DNA from: Eudorina sp. 2006-703-Eu-15 | Lineage: Eukaryota > Chlorophyta > Chlorophyceae > Chlamydomonadales > Volvocaceae | Assembly (NCBI GenBank): GCA_003117195.1 | Contig: BDSI01000009.1 | Coordinates: 62,001-126,000, forward strand | Direction of reading: 5' to 3' | Length of the DNA: 64,000 bases | Shown: positions 24,001-35,938 of the stretch, piece after piece | Numbering within the stretch: the first letter of the stretch is position 1 | Layout: every line of letters begins with the position of its first letter | Position numbers and translations under genes: made by a program | Notes under the pieces: generated by a model | Databases searched by the model: none | What the model saw: only the letters and a program-made list of their open reading frames with translations | Told to the model about the DNA's origin: nothing

Positions 24001-25397
24001 CGCGCTTTGTCCCCGACCCTTCTCCAGCTGAAGGGCTAAATTGAAAAAAGAAAGAAAACAGTAGGGGCTGAAGAGGGGCTGCAGGCGCGCGCGTGCTCCG
24101 CCGAGCGTGCCAGGAACGGCGTCGGGATCCACCCGTCGCCGTCCACTCAGCTCCATCTGACCCACGGGTCATGGTGGTGTCCGGTGCCGTGTCATCCCCG
24201 AACCCACCGAGCCCACAAGCCCCGAGCGGATGCGGTCGGGAACTGGCCCTCCTGTAGCTGCCAGGTGTCCTCAACTCCCGACGCTGTCGGGCGCCCCGGG
24301 CGAGGCCGTCGATCCATTCCGACGCCAAAACGGCATGATGATATGATTGTCTTATCTAGTCATCTTTGCCATCTTTGCCGACGAGGAAGGACTGTTCTGA
24401 ACAGAACGTGTTGCACATGTGGACGCGTGGGTTTGCGCCACAACCTGCCACGCGTGTTTCTCAGCACACAGGCCGCTGCTGCAGAGTGCCACACACGCTC
24501 CGGCCCGGCCCGGCCCGGCCCGGTCCTCCGCTCCGGCCCGGCCCGTCCTGGCGGGGTGGCCCCGGCCCCTCCCAGCCCGGGGGTGGCTCCCGGGGCCCAC
24601 TCCCACTCTCACCGCACGGGGCTCCAAGGGGTGAGGGACAGGGCCGCCATGAGGGTGAAGAAGATGTTGGCCACCCGCCTGCGGGGCCGGGACATCACGC
24701 ACGCGTGTCGGCGGGCGGGCGGGCGGGCGGGGGGGGGGCATGCCAGTGAGCACCGCATTCGTGAGGCATTCCGTGCACCGCCTGCAAGCCTTCTGGGTTA
24801 CCACGTCGATTGGAAAGCTAACTGTCAACGGGACTGGTGGCACCAGCCTTGCTGGCTTGGAACGTTCGTTGCCCGCGGCATCACAACGTGGGAGCGGCAT
24901 GCCGGCGTCCGTCCACCCACGTCATGGCCTGGCGGGGCGAGATTGAATGAGTGGAAAGCCACAGACCCCGGCTGGGTCATGTTTCGCACGGGTCGGCACA
25001 GTGATGTGCATGGGCCCAAGCTGGTGGCACGCGACAAGTGTACGGCAGTCATTGAAACCAATGTTTCGACCTTCCACCCCACTCTAATCCCTGCGTCGCG
25101 GGAGGTGTCCGCTCCAGAGGTCTCACTACGTTCCAGCTCCTCGGAAATTCACTTTCGCATAACCCGTTAGCCGCAAGCCTGCCCTGACGGCCTGTGGTCG
25201 TTCCACTCCCCGGCCGCGCACCTGTACTGCTCAAACAGCGCCTTTGGGAGGTAGGAGAGAAGGGTGTATTTTGTGGTTGACGCGTAGTTGCCCCGTAAGG
25301 GCTGATCGGTTGTGCCGCAAACAGGCACAACCCGCGTCTCCTCGACGACGACCCCGCTCCTCGGTCCGGCGCGACGACAGCGCCATCGCTTCAACAT
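9095..25397 (-). CDS. P4-type ATPase 1, phospholipid flippase with long C-terminal tail
   Basis: Sixteen exons: 25397-25222, 24678-24613, 23042-22906, 21723-20893, 20221-19955, 19738-19456, 18416-18209, 17361-17134, 16304-15882, 15281-15174, 14916-14625, 13898-13674, 12982-12711, 12222-12114, 11457-11286, 11114-9095 (1938 residues). It flips aminophospholipids to the cytosolic leaflet of Golgi, endosome or plasma membranes, usually with a CDC50 partner. Visible motifs in order: RRVANIFF (TM1), [10 protein letters not shown] (actuator domain), PISL (P4-specific, TM4), DKTGTLT with the phosphorylated Asp near residue 551, [11 protein letters not shown] (nucleotide site), [11 protein letters not shown] (hinge), then TM5-TM10. 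Two oddities stand out: a 148-residue Ala/Gly/Ser insertion in the actuator domain (exon 4) and a 670-residue Pro/Ser/Ala-rich tail encoded by the last exon. All phases join without a frameshift. Six exons match paralogue 2 exactly in length (66, 267, 283, 208, 423 and 172 nt). The start at 25397 is the only in-frame Met in exon 1. Confidence 0.93.
13021..13080. repeat. Dispersed intronic repeat family B, divergent copy
   Basis: It shares the core TTGCGGTTTCGCTGTCTTTA followed by TTGACA with three better copies in introns of the NLR-like gene (45761-45851, 51791-51880, 53091-53174). It lies just upstream of exon 13 of flippase gene 1. Confidence 0.55.
13935..14021. mobile_element. 87-bp insertion in an intron of flippase gene 1 with 4-bp flanking repeat
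   Basis: Intron sequence upstream of exon 12 of gene 1 aligns with the matching intron of gene 2 (33243-33325) except for this 87-bp block. The block is bounded on both sides by ACCA (TGGT at 13931-13934 and 14022-14025), while gene 2 has a single ACCA at the same point. It holds the palindrome-like GACCCGCGGGGTC and TCCGCTGTAACATCCTTAAT. A related sequence lies at about 27664-27700. It looks like a small mobile-element insertion with a 4-bp target duplication. A microhomology deletion in gene 2 is the alternative. I see no clear terminal inverted repeats. Confidence 0.5.
16778..16892. repeat. 14-bp minisatellite in an intron of flippase gene 1
   Basis: About eight head-to-tail copies of the 14-bp unit CCCAGAACCCACAA lie between exons 9 and 8 of flippase gene 1. 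The outer copies degenerate to CCCACAA heptamers, which suggests growth from a 7-bp precursor. Confidence 0.9.
18418..18600. repeat. GGT/GT simple repeats with a duplicated flank, intronic
   Basis: The flippase gene 1 intron next to exon 7 carries GTGTGTTAAAATAAACCGAG twice (about 18427 and 18571), each followed by AGAC. Between them is a (GGT)n run at 18515-18544. The arrangement looks like a duplicated segment around a simple repeat. Confidence 0.7.
19062..19088. repeat. (GT)n microsatellite
   Basis: An uninterrupted GT dinucleotide run in an intron of flippase gene 1. Confidence 0.95.
20433..20600. repeat. Dispersed intronic repeat family A, copy 1
   Basis: A segment of about 168 bp in an intron of flippase gene 1 that recurs at 44580-44676 (partial) and 49568-49734. 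Shared landmarks in order: AGCGCGCCAA, CTTCCGACA, TATGGGTCGGGCAATGGGTA, TACGCATACGGGCAA, and CACGCACTCCTG followed by a CTGCCTG. No coding capacity and no clear terminal inverted repeats are visible. Confidence 0.8.
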
Positions 25398-28300
25398 ATT
25401 ACAGCTTTTACACTACCTCGATATCATAGGTGTTTGCGGTTTCCATAGTGTCCAAAGGGTCGGCGGACCCATTCCGTTTGTGCGAGAGCCGCACCAAAGA
25501 ACCCGACAGCGTCTCATACGTTAACACAAATATTGGCATGTAAAATTATATCATGTCGAATTACAGGCGAGTACGCTAGTGTCGGACGATGAAGGGACGC
25601 CTGCAAGGCACAAGGATTTGCAGGGTTATAACACACGAATGCTTCCGTTTCACAAGCCAATGAGTTGATTAGCATCTTCATCAAGGAAACCGGATAGAAT
25701 GCCATATTGGTGGAATGGGAATACGAGCGGATTTCTGTGCGATCTAGCTCATGCACGAGCTACAAACCTTAGACCCAACGTGACTATAGTCATTCTCGGC
25801 ACTTATAATTGCATCTAGCAATTGTTTCAATAAGACGATGCATGTGGAAGTCTTACAGCCGTTTGCCTGTCGGGCGAAGAAAAGTTTATTTCCAAGAAGC
25901 AGCGAGCGCCGCATGAAAGCCGTATCTCAACATAGCAATGCTGCTGTTTTGTAATTGATTAGGTATCCAGACCGCATGGAAAAGTGGTTCGGAAATCGTG
26001 GGGATGGAAACGTGCCGAGGCGTCGGCTTCGGTAAACCACGCTACTGGCTATCAATCCACAATGTCTTTGGTGGTCCGGCTGACTAAGTATGGTCACATT
26101 TGCAACGACAATGTCCGTGATTCCAACCCGTGCCCCGTGGACCATCGGGTGCATGGTATCATGCTTATCGCCGTTCGGCATAACGTGCGGGGAGGCCATA
26201 CGCCTTCCTAAGGGGTATGTACGGCACGGGATTGCCCCAATTTTGCAAGCATGCTCGGGCTGGGCAATAGGTCTCTTGGTTTGTGCATCCACAGAGATAC
26301 ATGGCTGTAATATTCGACTGCACCTCGTTCAACATTGAAATCTTGAAGCCACCCTGCGCGTTACCCCTGACCGCACACCATTTGATTCGAATTGAAACCT
26401 TCTGGGGTGCCAGGATAGAACCCCTGGGGTGTCATGTGCATGTAACGGCATGCACACTTCTTGTGGTGGCGCCCACGTAGGGCGAGCCCGCGGTAACGCG
26501 CCTATAGCCCGGGCTTAAGCTGGCGCGGTTACTGGCCCTGCGGCCTGACCTTGCTGGCGAGGCCGCGCTCCTAACTGAGGTCCTTTCCGGGACGATGCGC
26601 GGGCAGTGCGCGGGCAGTGGCGGCTGCGCATCGTAGCTCCTAGTCGATCAGGCCCACCAGACTGTGCTTTGGGCGAGAAGGTGTGGGCCGTGCGGCCGCC
26701 CCCATGGCGATGTGGACGCCGTGTCTTACATCCATTGCGACGCAGCACACTGTCACGCGCAAATGGCAATATGAGCAAGTTGTGACGTTTTTGATAACAA
26801 GAAACGCTTCCAACAGGAAGCGCGCGCCCCAAAGCACCGACTCGGAAAGTTATGACCCGTACGGCAACCGGATCCAGGGATACGAAACGTCAGCCATCCA
26901 CCTGTCAGCAGTTGGCACCGCACCTTGTACCTTTTTGCGCTGATCAATCAACCGCGAAAGGGACCCAACCCAAGCCCTGGGACACGACCTCACCCACGAG
27001 ACACGACCCAACCCATGGGGCCCGATCCACCCCCTCGGACCCGGTCCCAGACACCGAAGCAAGCAGAGGCGCACAGCGGGGCAACACTACCAAAGGGATA
27101 GGCACAGCAGAGGGCGGCATCCCCAGAAGTGGATAAAGCCAAGCACAGGGAAGGTCGCCCACACAGGCACCCCATACCCAGCAACCACCACCCCTGAAGC
27201 ACCCATCGCTGCACCCTCTCGAGGTCTTGGAAGACCCACGCCTGGCTTGTGACACTGCCCAACGACCGCTAGTGGAGTAACCCACGTCAAAAGAAACACC
27301 GTAACCAAACAACAAAATACGTGTTGCAGTGATAGCTGGACCCTGGTCCCAGCCCACCGGATGGTCCAACGGACCAGATGCGGGATCAAAAACGCCTCGT
27401 AGCATTCGCTCTTCCCAGGGACTGTTCATCATGAAGGCATGCCAGGTACCAAACCAAACCACAACCTCTGGAGCGTAAGGATCGCCTCTTTTGGAAATCA
27501 AGTGCGCCCCTGTGCGCCTGTCGTGTTGGCCATTGTCGCCTGCGCGAGTGGCATAGCATTCCCTTCGTAGCGTTTGGTTCGGCCGTCGATGACCCGTGGG
27601 GTGTATTGCGAACAGATTCAATGATTACGAATATACTGAACCTCTCTTGCCCCACGTTGAAGTGTTAATATTAAGGATTTACAGCGGACCGCGGGTCATG
27701 TGGAGCCCAAAGCACACCTCCCAAACCTTTGCAACAATGCAGGCCCGTCCGCAACCCCAGCGGGCGCCAATCCGCGAGGTGTGTTTTGTCACGCGCCTCA
27801 GGGAGACGCGGGAGCGCCGTGGCGATCGCGCGATGGGTGGCGCGACGCACTTGCAAATCTTCTAGTGGCGCCTGGCCGCTCCGTCCGTTGAGGGAGGGCA
27901 GGACTTGCGTCCCCTGAATGAAACAAGAGAATACGGCAGAAGTCTGCTGCGCAATCAAGATGACCTGCCATAATGGCATTTGAAGGGACCCTGGGAGTGG
28001 CCAGTTGGTCACGGCCGCCGTACAACCGTACACCCTCGTTGCACTAGTATGCAACAACACGAATACTTGTTGCATCAAGCACTGACCTTCTACAATGCTT
28101 CGTAACCATGTTCTACTTGGGACGGCTGTATCGCGACCACTGACAGCGGACTAACATTCCGATAGACGGAATCTGGGCACCTTGGGGCCATGCCAGCTTA
28201 CTTAATTTAATTCAATGTTACTCCTCCTATGAAGCGACTCCCTTATAGCTTTGGCACACAGGCAGTATGGACGTTGTTTAGTTCGTTGTGGCGGTTGTTC

Positions 28301-28612
28301 GTGCGGAAGCTGAGCTGCCAAGATCCCTTTTGGTGTTCAACCTCTTGTGTTGAACTGCGAACAAGCAGCAATGAATCAAATGGAGCAATGTGGGAAAGGG
28401 TCGTATGGAGAGACTGTACGATTATTTTATTGATTTAGGCAGAGAAACAATCTATGCTGTGTCTACATTCTATCGCTGCACCCCTATGCGATAGCTTCTG
28501 GTGGTGGTTTGTATGATTAAGAGAGGAGGCCGACCTTCGCTTTGAATTTACTTACGACATAATATGGTCACGTTGAGGTAGCAGTCATGTCGTAGGAGGA
28601 CACTGCTTCACC
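25398..28612. other. Shared upstream region of the two divergent flippase genes; no gene seen
   Basis: The 3.2-kb gap between the two start codons must contain the promoters and 5' leaders of both flippase genes. It is less GC-rich than the genes. A 225-residue minus-strand frame (26944-27621) is open, but it resembles no family I know and has no convincing codon pattern. A short stretch at about 27664-27700 resembles the 87-bp block inserted in the flippase gene 1 intron. I could not place a TATA box with confidence. Confidence 0.45.
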
Positions 28613-31600
28613 ATGAAGCTGCTTAGGCAAAGCAGCGCGCGGAAGGAGCCTGAGAAGCGAATTGTGCACATCAACTCGGGCGAACATGACAGGAGCTACG
28701 CTGGCAATTATACCAGCACCACAAAATACAGCGTATGGACATTTGTTCCCAAGGCCCTCTTTGAGCAGTACAGGTAATCAGCATGCACCAAGCCGGTAGC
28801 CATGTATGAGAAGGTGGCTCCAGCCGGTCAAGCTCAGCTCGTCATCGCTGCAGGCGCGTGGCGAACATATACTTCACCATTGTGGCTGCTTTATCTCTGA
28901 CGCCATTCTCGCCCGTTCGGTGCGTGGGGTCCGCGGGGTTGAGAACGCCGGTCAGCGCAGTCGGACTTACTAGGCGTGCTGTCCTGCATGAAGGGCCTGG
29001 ACAACATGGACTCCGCTGATCATTGTGCTGGGGGTGGCGATGATAAAGGAGGCAGTCGAAGACTACAAGCGCTACAAGCTGGACAAGGAAATCAACAATC
29101 GCCCCGTCCAGGTTTTGGACCCGGAGAAAGGAGAGTACGTAACCCGTACATGGAAGGACGTGCGTGTCGGGGATATCTTGATTGTCACGAAAGACCAGCA
29201 ATTCCCGGCGGACTTGCTCTTCCTCACGTCGGAGACCGAAGAGGGCACATGCTACATTGAGACGATGAACCTGGATGGGGAGACAAACCTTAAGATCAAG
29301 AAGGCCCCCGACGAGACGAAAGACCTAGGGGAGCAGGACTTCATCCAGTTCCGCCAAGCGGTCATCGAGTGCGAGGGGCCTAACGCACGGTTGTACCAGT
29401 TCACCGGGAACTTGATACTCGACGGCAAGACGCTGCCCATCAGCCCATCAGCCATTCTCCTGCGTGGTTGCAACCTGCGAAACACCGACAAGATAGTGGG
29501 CGCCGTCATCTACGCGGGTAGGTACGAAGTCGGATGTTCAAGTGGCGGGGCTTTTGAGGCCACAGGTTCCACTGGGGATTCCACAAGAGGCATGAGCTAC
29601 ACCTCTGCCTATCGAGTCACATGCTCACGGGATTTGGCTTTGCGGAAGGTGCTTAGCGTCCATCGTAGTGCATATGTACGACACCAAGACGGCTTGCGCG
29701 ATCGGCCACAGGCCACGAGACGAAGATATTCAAGAATGCTGCCCCGGCGCCGTCAAAGCGCAGCCACGTGGAGCGCATCGTGGACAAGATTATTTTCTTC
29801 ATGTTCTTCTTGCTCTTCTCGTTCTGCATCGTGGGCGCTATCTACTTTGCGGTGTGGACCAAAGATGACTCCGTCAACCACTGGTACCTGATGCCCTACA
29901 ATGTGAAGGACCAGTACGATCCTGGCAGGCCGGGGTTCGTGGGGTTCGCGTCCTTCATCACATCCTTCATCTTGTACGGTGAGTCCTAAGGTTATCGAGG
30001 GCTAGTCTGATGGCAGGGTTGTGACGCGACCGCGACGCTTTGGACATGCCGATTCCGCCTGAGTGACACCGCGCTGATTACCTGGATATTGCACTTTTCA
30101 CCATCCCGAGGTTTTCGTGGATCCTGCAGGCTATCTGATTCCAATCTCGCTGTATGTGTCCATGGAGCTGGTTAAAATTGCGCAGTCCATGGGCTACATC
30201 AACAACGACCGGGACATGTACCACGCGGATACAGACACGCCCGCTTTGGCGCGCACGTCAAATCTCAACGAGGAGCTGGGCATGGTCAACACCATTTTGT
30301 CTGATAAGACCGGCACGCTCACTCGCAACGTGATGGAGTTCTTTAAATGCTCGATTGCCGGTGTTGCGTACGGCGCGGGCATTACCGAAATTGAGAAGGC
30401 GAACGCCGAGAGGTGGGCGCATGGGCCGGGAGAGCGGATGGCTGTTTGGTATCTGACTCGTTTTGTCATGGCATGGAAAGAGGTATTAGATACCTGCTGT
30501 GAGACGTTAACATTGGCAGCCAATGCTGTGTGTCAGACTTGGTCGCCGGAGTCGTCTGGTCGAACATGCAGTGCGCATATCTAGCAACCGAACGTGACCT
30601 GATCGGCATGGATTGCTTCCTATTTGTGACTTGCGACTCTATCAGGAAAGGGATTAAATTGGATGATCGGGAGAATCCGGAGGCCGCCCATTACCGCGAG
30701 CGTTTCTTCAACTTCTACGACCCCCGCCTCATGGGCGACGCTTGGTACAGCGCTACGGACCCGGGGACCATCGAAATGTTCTTCCGGCTGCTGGCGGTGT
30801 GCCACACAGTCATCCCCGACGGGCCGCCCGAGCCGGCGACCATCAAGTACGAGGTGGGTAGTGCGGTCGGCCAAGCACAGAACACATGATGGTAGGGCGC
30901 TGAGCCAACCACTGAGTAAAACACTCGTCCGGTTGCGGTCTTTAATGCAAACATGGGCGGCAGGTAGAGTTCCGTATGGTACCGTCACCAGCCTAGTTGG
31001 TACACGAAGCCCTTGTCTTTGCCATGGGGTGCTTGTGCGGACTACATGTCACATTGCGCACAATTATGCGCCGACTTCAACCTGTCCGGCTGCAGGCCGA
31101 GTCCCCGGATGAGGCTGCACTCGTTGTAGCTGCGAAGGCCTTCGGCTTCTTCTTCTACAAGCGTACGAACACGACCGTCTGCGTTCGGGAGCGAACAGCA
31201 CGGGGAGTGGCTGATGTGGAGTACGAGGTGCTCAATGTGCTCGAATTCAACTCAACGCGTAAACGTATGAGCGTCGTTATCAAGCACAAATCGCAGGACA
31301 AGATCATCCTCTTCACCAAGGTGAGCGTGGATCGATTAAGTCCTTCGTGGCATTTGTGTGGAGACGTACGCATGGAACGGGCGGTGTGGATGTCAGCCTT
31401 GCTGTTTGTTGTAACGTGCTGTGGCTTCGTGTGTCGTCCGCCAGGGTGCGGACACGGTGATCTACGAGCGTCTGGACCCCACCTATGGCCCCAACGAGGC
31501 CATGAAGGAGGCCACCAGCCGCCACATGGAGGAGTTCGGCGCTGCGGGGTTGCGCACGCTGTGCCTGTCGTACACCGAGGTGGACCGCGAGTGGTACAAC

Positions 31601-34600
31601 AACGTCTGGCAGCCGGAGTGGGTGGCCGCCAAGACTTCGCTGGACAAGCGCGACGAGAAGGTGGCGGAGGTGTCCGAGAAAATCGAGTGCAACCTGCGAC
31701 TGCTGGGCTGCACGGCCATTGAGGACAAGCTGCAGGAGGGGGTGCCGCAGTGCATCAAGCAGCTGGCCATGGCGGGCATCCGCATCTGGGTGCTGACGGG
31801 CGACAAGATGGAGACCGCCATCAACATCGGCTTCGCGTGCTCGTTGCTGCGGGAGGACATGACGCAGGTTCGTTCGGTGTACGGCTGGCTGGGAGCTTTT
31901 CGTGATTGCCTCCATGGGATGAGGCGTGATGCAAGTAGTTGAAGGGGCCAACAAGGATAACTCATTCACTCACTACGCAACCCTGAAATCCTGTGCCACT
32001 CCGCATGGTGAGGGTGCTAAACTTGTATTTGTTGCGGAGGGAGCGACGGAAACCATCCGAAACACCATCAATATGCGCACTTTTCTCGTGTTGTGTACGA
32101 GACCGCGTCGACATATGCGTCTGTTAAAAAAAGCGATCGCTGACATGCTCATTTGGTCGCTGCTGCCTAACATGCCTTCAACCATCTCGCACTCGATGCC
32201 CGCCTGCTTGGATGCCGTAAATGTTGCCGATATCAGTCTTAACAGCGTTGACGTCTTCCAGGTTTTCGGGCCCCAGTCCCATCACCGATGAAACAGGCAA
32301 CAGCCAACCGGTTACTTTCACGAGATGGCGTTGTCGAGCTTCTAATGCCAGTCGTACTTCATAGCCTCCTAACAATTTCGCGAGAGTCCGCGACAAGGGT
32401 TCTAAATCGTCATTCGAATGCATCTGGCCACATACGAATGTTGATGATTACCTTGTGGCAACGTTAAACGTACTGCATAAGAGCATCCAGCACCAATGCG
32501 AATGGCCATGCAGTGAATGACTGCGGCCCTCGTTGTCCCCCATGATGATCCTCGACGTCATGCAGTTCACGGTGAGCGTGTACGGCGTTGAGGAGGTCGA
32601 GGAGGCGGAAGCCCGCGGCGATAAGGTCGCAGCGGAGCGGCTGGCGCACGCGGCAGTAGCGCGTTCGCTGCAAACGGTAGGTTGCATGGCTGCAGGCTTG
32701 CAGGACTATGGCATGCACCGCCGTGTCTTCGGATTTATAGTTGCTACACCGTGTCTTCGGAGGTACATAAATGAATACTAGAAGCCGTGGAGCTGTTGGT
32801 AAACTTGGTACATGCTTAGTCTCGACAGTCGATGAGCGCAATCGCCTATCCCTGATGATTTCCACCCATGCTGCAGACGGAGAAGACCATGAACGAAAAC
32901 CCGAAGGCAGTGTTCGCCCTGGTGATTGACGGCAAGGCGCTGTCGTATGCGCTTTCGAAGGAGCTGGCGCAGCTATTCCTGAGTGTGGGAACGAGGTGCA
33001 AGGCGGTGGTGTGCTGCCGGGTGTCGCCGCTGCAGAAGGCGCAGGTGACCAAGCTGGTACGGAGCAAGGGAGACACGACGCTGGGCATCGGAGATGGCGC
33101 CAATGACGTCGGGATGATCCAAAGCGCTCATATTGGTGGGTGATGAGCAGTCTGCAATTCATTTGAAACAGCTACAGCATGTGGGCGGCCTGGGCGGTAA
33201 TTGATGAGGGCCCCTTTCCGAAGGAAGGGGGGTGGATGTGGCTCGCAGCAGTCGCGCTACTCAGCACGGCGCGTGGTCCTTGCATGCAACCAACTGACGG
33301 GCCGGTTGGATGCGGTGTCCCGCAGGCGTGGGCATCAGCGGCCAGGAGGGCATGCAGGCGGTCATGTCGTCCGACTTCGCCATCGCGCAGTTCCGCTTCC
33401 TGGTGCCGCTGCTGCTGGTGCACGGGCGGCTATCCTATAAGCGCATAGCTCGAATGGTGCTGTTCTTCTTTTACAAGAACATGCTCTTCGGCGTGACCAT
33501 CTTCGTCTACAACGCGTTCAACAACTTCTCCGGCCAGTTTATCTACAATGACTTCTACATGACGCTCTTCAACGTGGTGTTCACGGCCTTGACGCCCGTG
33601 GTAATCGGCATATTCGACCGCGATGTCGATAAGGAGATGGGCCTCAAGTACCCGGGCTTGTACATGCAGGGTGGGTGCCGAGAGCAGCCGGTCCTGACCC
33701 TGGCGCTTCACTTGCATGGCAACGTCGTTCAAACTCCCTGCACCAACAGTCGCAATCGTGGTTAGTTGTGTGAATCACCAGAGCGTGCCTCTCTTGCGGT
33801 ACTTTGTACTGGCGAAATCCACGTCATGAAGATGCTGCGCCGCTGCGTGCGTGATGTGATGCAGGCCAGCGCAACGAGTACTTCAACTTCCGGGCCATCG
33901 CGCTGTGGCTGCTGTCATCGCTGTACCAGACCGCCATCATCATGGTCTTCATCTTGTGGGGCTGCCGGGCGGTCGTCTCCGATCGCGCTGACGGAAACCC
34001 CTACACGATGTGGGCTACGGGGCTGCTCATGTTCTCGGTCGTGGTGGTCACGGTGCACTTCCAGGTCATCCAGATCACCGACCAGTGGACGTGGGCGCAC
34101 CACGTGTCCATCTGGCTCAGTATGGGTAAGTGCGGCTCGCTGACGCAACGGAGTACCAAGTTTAACAGCTAAGCACCCGCCGATCTGACGGGTACCGAGT
34201 GTTGCCGTCCATATAGAAAAGCACTGGCCTGCTTTGCCTATCGTGGGAGATGTGTTTATGGCACTTCTAACTCGGATGCTGTGCCGCCCTTCACCTCGTG
34301 CAGCGGTGTGGTGGTTCTACCTACTGGCCTACGGCGCCTTCCCGCTTTACTTCAGCACGGACCTGTACCACTTATTCCTCGGCATTTCTGCGCCAACAGC
34401 GCAGTACTGGTTCTACGTGCTCTTGGTGCCAGTGGCGTGCCAGCTGCCCGACTTCTTCTTGCGGATGGCCAAAAAGTAAGCGTCTAGCTAGGACAGCTGG
34501 ATGAATCGGCTGTAACTCTGCGTGCCATTTAGCCCGGCTGGCCAGTCCAGACACTCGCGTTGGCTCCAAGGTTTGGGGTGCAAGCCGGCAATATTTATTG

Positions 34601-35938
34601 CCTAAGCACGCATCCCATGTCATGGCGCTCGGGTTGCCCTCCGTCCGTCTGGGCCTTCCAAACGGAGCATTCCTTTGGCTGGCTTCAGCAAGCGGTGCTC
34701 TTGTGTTACTCTTCGTTCCGCGGTCCCACTGCGTAGGCAGCTGGCACCCTTCGACCATACGATCGTGCAGGAGATCCAAAAGAAAATGAAACGAGAAGGT
34801 CGCAACGCTGCGGACGAGCGGGGCCAAGAGCCGTCCGTCCTAGCCGACATATTTGCGGCGAAGGGTCAGAAGAACCGGGGCTACGTCCCGCCATACGACG
34901 CCCGCTCCAGGTTGGTCATGGCTGTATGTGGGCTTGCTCGGCACATTTCCATTGGCGGGCGTCCTCAACGCAACTTTGACGTCTCGGCGAATATAACTGT
35001 GCTTCGCAAAGCACCTCACTTTATGTCGGTGTAACAAACATCGGGGTTTGTGTATCCATCCTCACAGGTTCTACGGCCTCGTCAGCTCGGGAGCGCGCGC
35101 GACGGGTCGCATCGAGACTGGTGTGCGAAATCCCGTGCTGCAGCATCTGGATAAGGAATTGACGGACAACCCCTACAGGGGCCGGAAAAAGTCCATGCTG
35201 CCGGGAGCCATGTACGTGCGGTGCTTGTGCTTACTACGTTACGGGTTGTGTACCGTTATGCTTGCCGGTAGCCAAGCAAAGCGCGTGCCTTGCACTGTGC
35301 CCGGCTATGGCCTTACGCGTAAGAACCGCCCACCGTTATCTACTGAGTACACCTCGTGCGACAACTTGCTGTTGCGGCCTTTGGATCTTCGGTGCGGTCA
35401 TTACGGCATCTTGTACCACGATGAGACCTGTTGCTTTGATTTGATAAACAAACTGGCGATGGTGTACGGCCTGTTAACCGTTGCACACGGCCCTTGTGCG
35501 CACACCCGTTTCAGCAGGCCGCCGTCGTCAGGGAGCACGTCAGCAGGGCCAGCCACCGGGGATCCGCCGCCAGCGCCGTCGTCCGTTGTTCCCGTGGCGG
35601 AGTCCCTGCAGTCCCCGCCGGCAGCAGCGGGTGCGTACAACGGGAAGGGGCTGGTCGCTGGTCGCCCTGCCGGACTGAACGGTGGAGACACCATGCCGTC
35701 CGGTGGCAGTGACGCACCGGCGCAGAGCAGTGTGCCCCTGCCTACAGTGGACGCACTTCGGCCCGCACGTCACGGCCTCCTCCCGCCTATTCCTCGCGGG
35801 GCTTCTGGATGTGGCATGACAGCGCCGGGCGCCATCGCAAGCCCGAGCAGCACAGGCCCATTGGTGGCGGCCCCAGAAAACGCTTCCCAACAAGAGCGTG
35901 ACGATCTCGCTACGTATGCCGCTGGACTGAAAGGCTGA
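28613..35938 (+). CDS. P4-type ATPase 2, phospholipid flippase
   Basis: Sixteen exons: 28613-28773, 28854-28919, 28994-29517, 29712-29978, 30130-30412, 30646-30853, 31096-31320, 31445-31867, 32566-32676, 32877-33135, 33326-33670, 33865-34125, 34304-34475, 34737-34910, 35068-35211, 35515-35938 (1348 residues, close to the usual length for the family). It is an ATP-driven lipid translocase of Golgi, endosome or plasma membrane. Motifs: RRVANIYFT (TM1), [10 protein letters not shown] near residue 172, PISL at 344-347, DKTGTLT with phosphoacceptor Asp398, [22 protein letters not shown] near 828, then TM5-TM10 with [12 protein letters not shown] and the basic [10 protein letters not shown] region after TM10. 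It is the divergent neighbour and paralogue of the gene at 9095-25397, with compact introns and no large insertions. The last intron (35212-35514) is 303 nt with no stop, so a 1449-residue product is possible if it is retained. The ATG at 28613 heads the exon that aligns with exon 1 of the paralogue. Confidence 0.93.

Noticed and set aside
22820..24031. 403-codon plus-strand frame
   Set aside because: Lies over introns and exon 3 of flippase gene 1 on the opposite strand and shows no conserved segment.
26944..27621. 225-codon minus-strand frame in the region between the flippase genes
   Set aside because: No recognisable domain, Trp/Gly-rich repetitive character, and no matching splice structure. 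It is kept only as a note in the intergenic entry.
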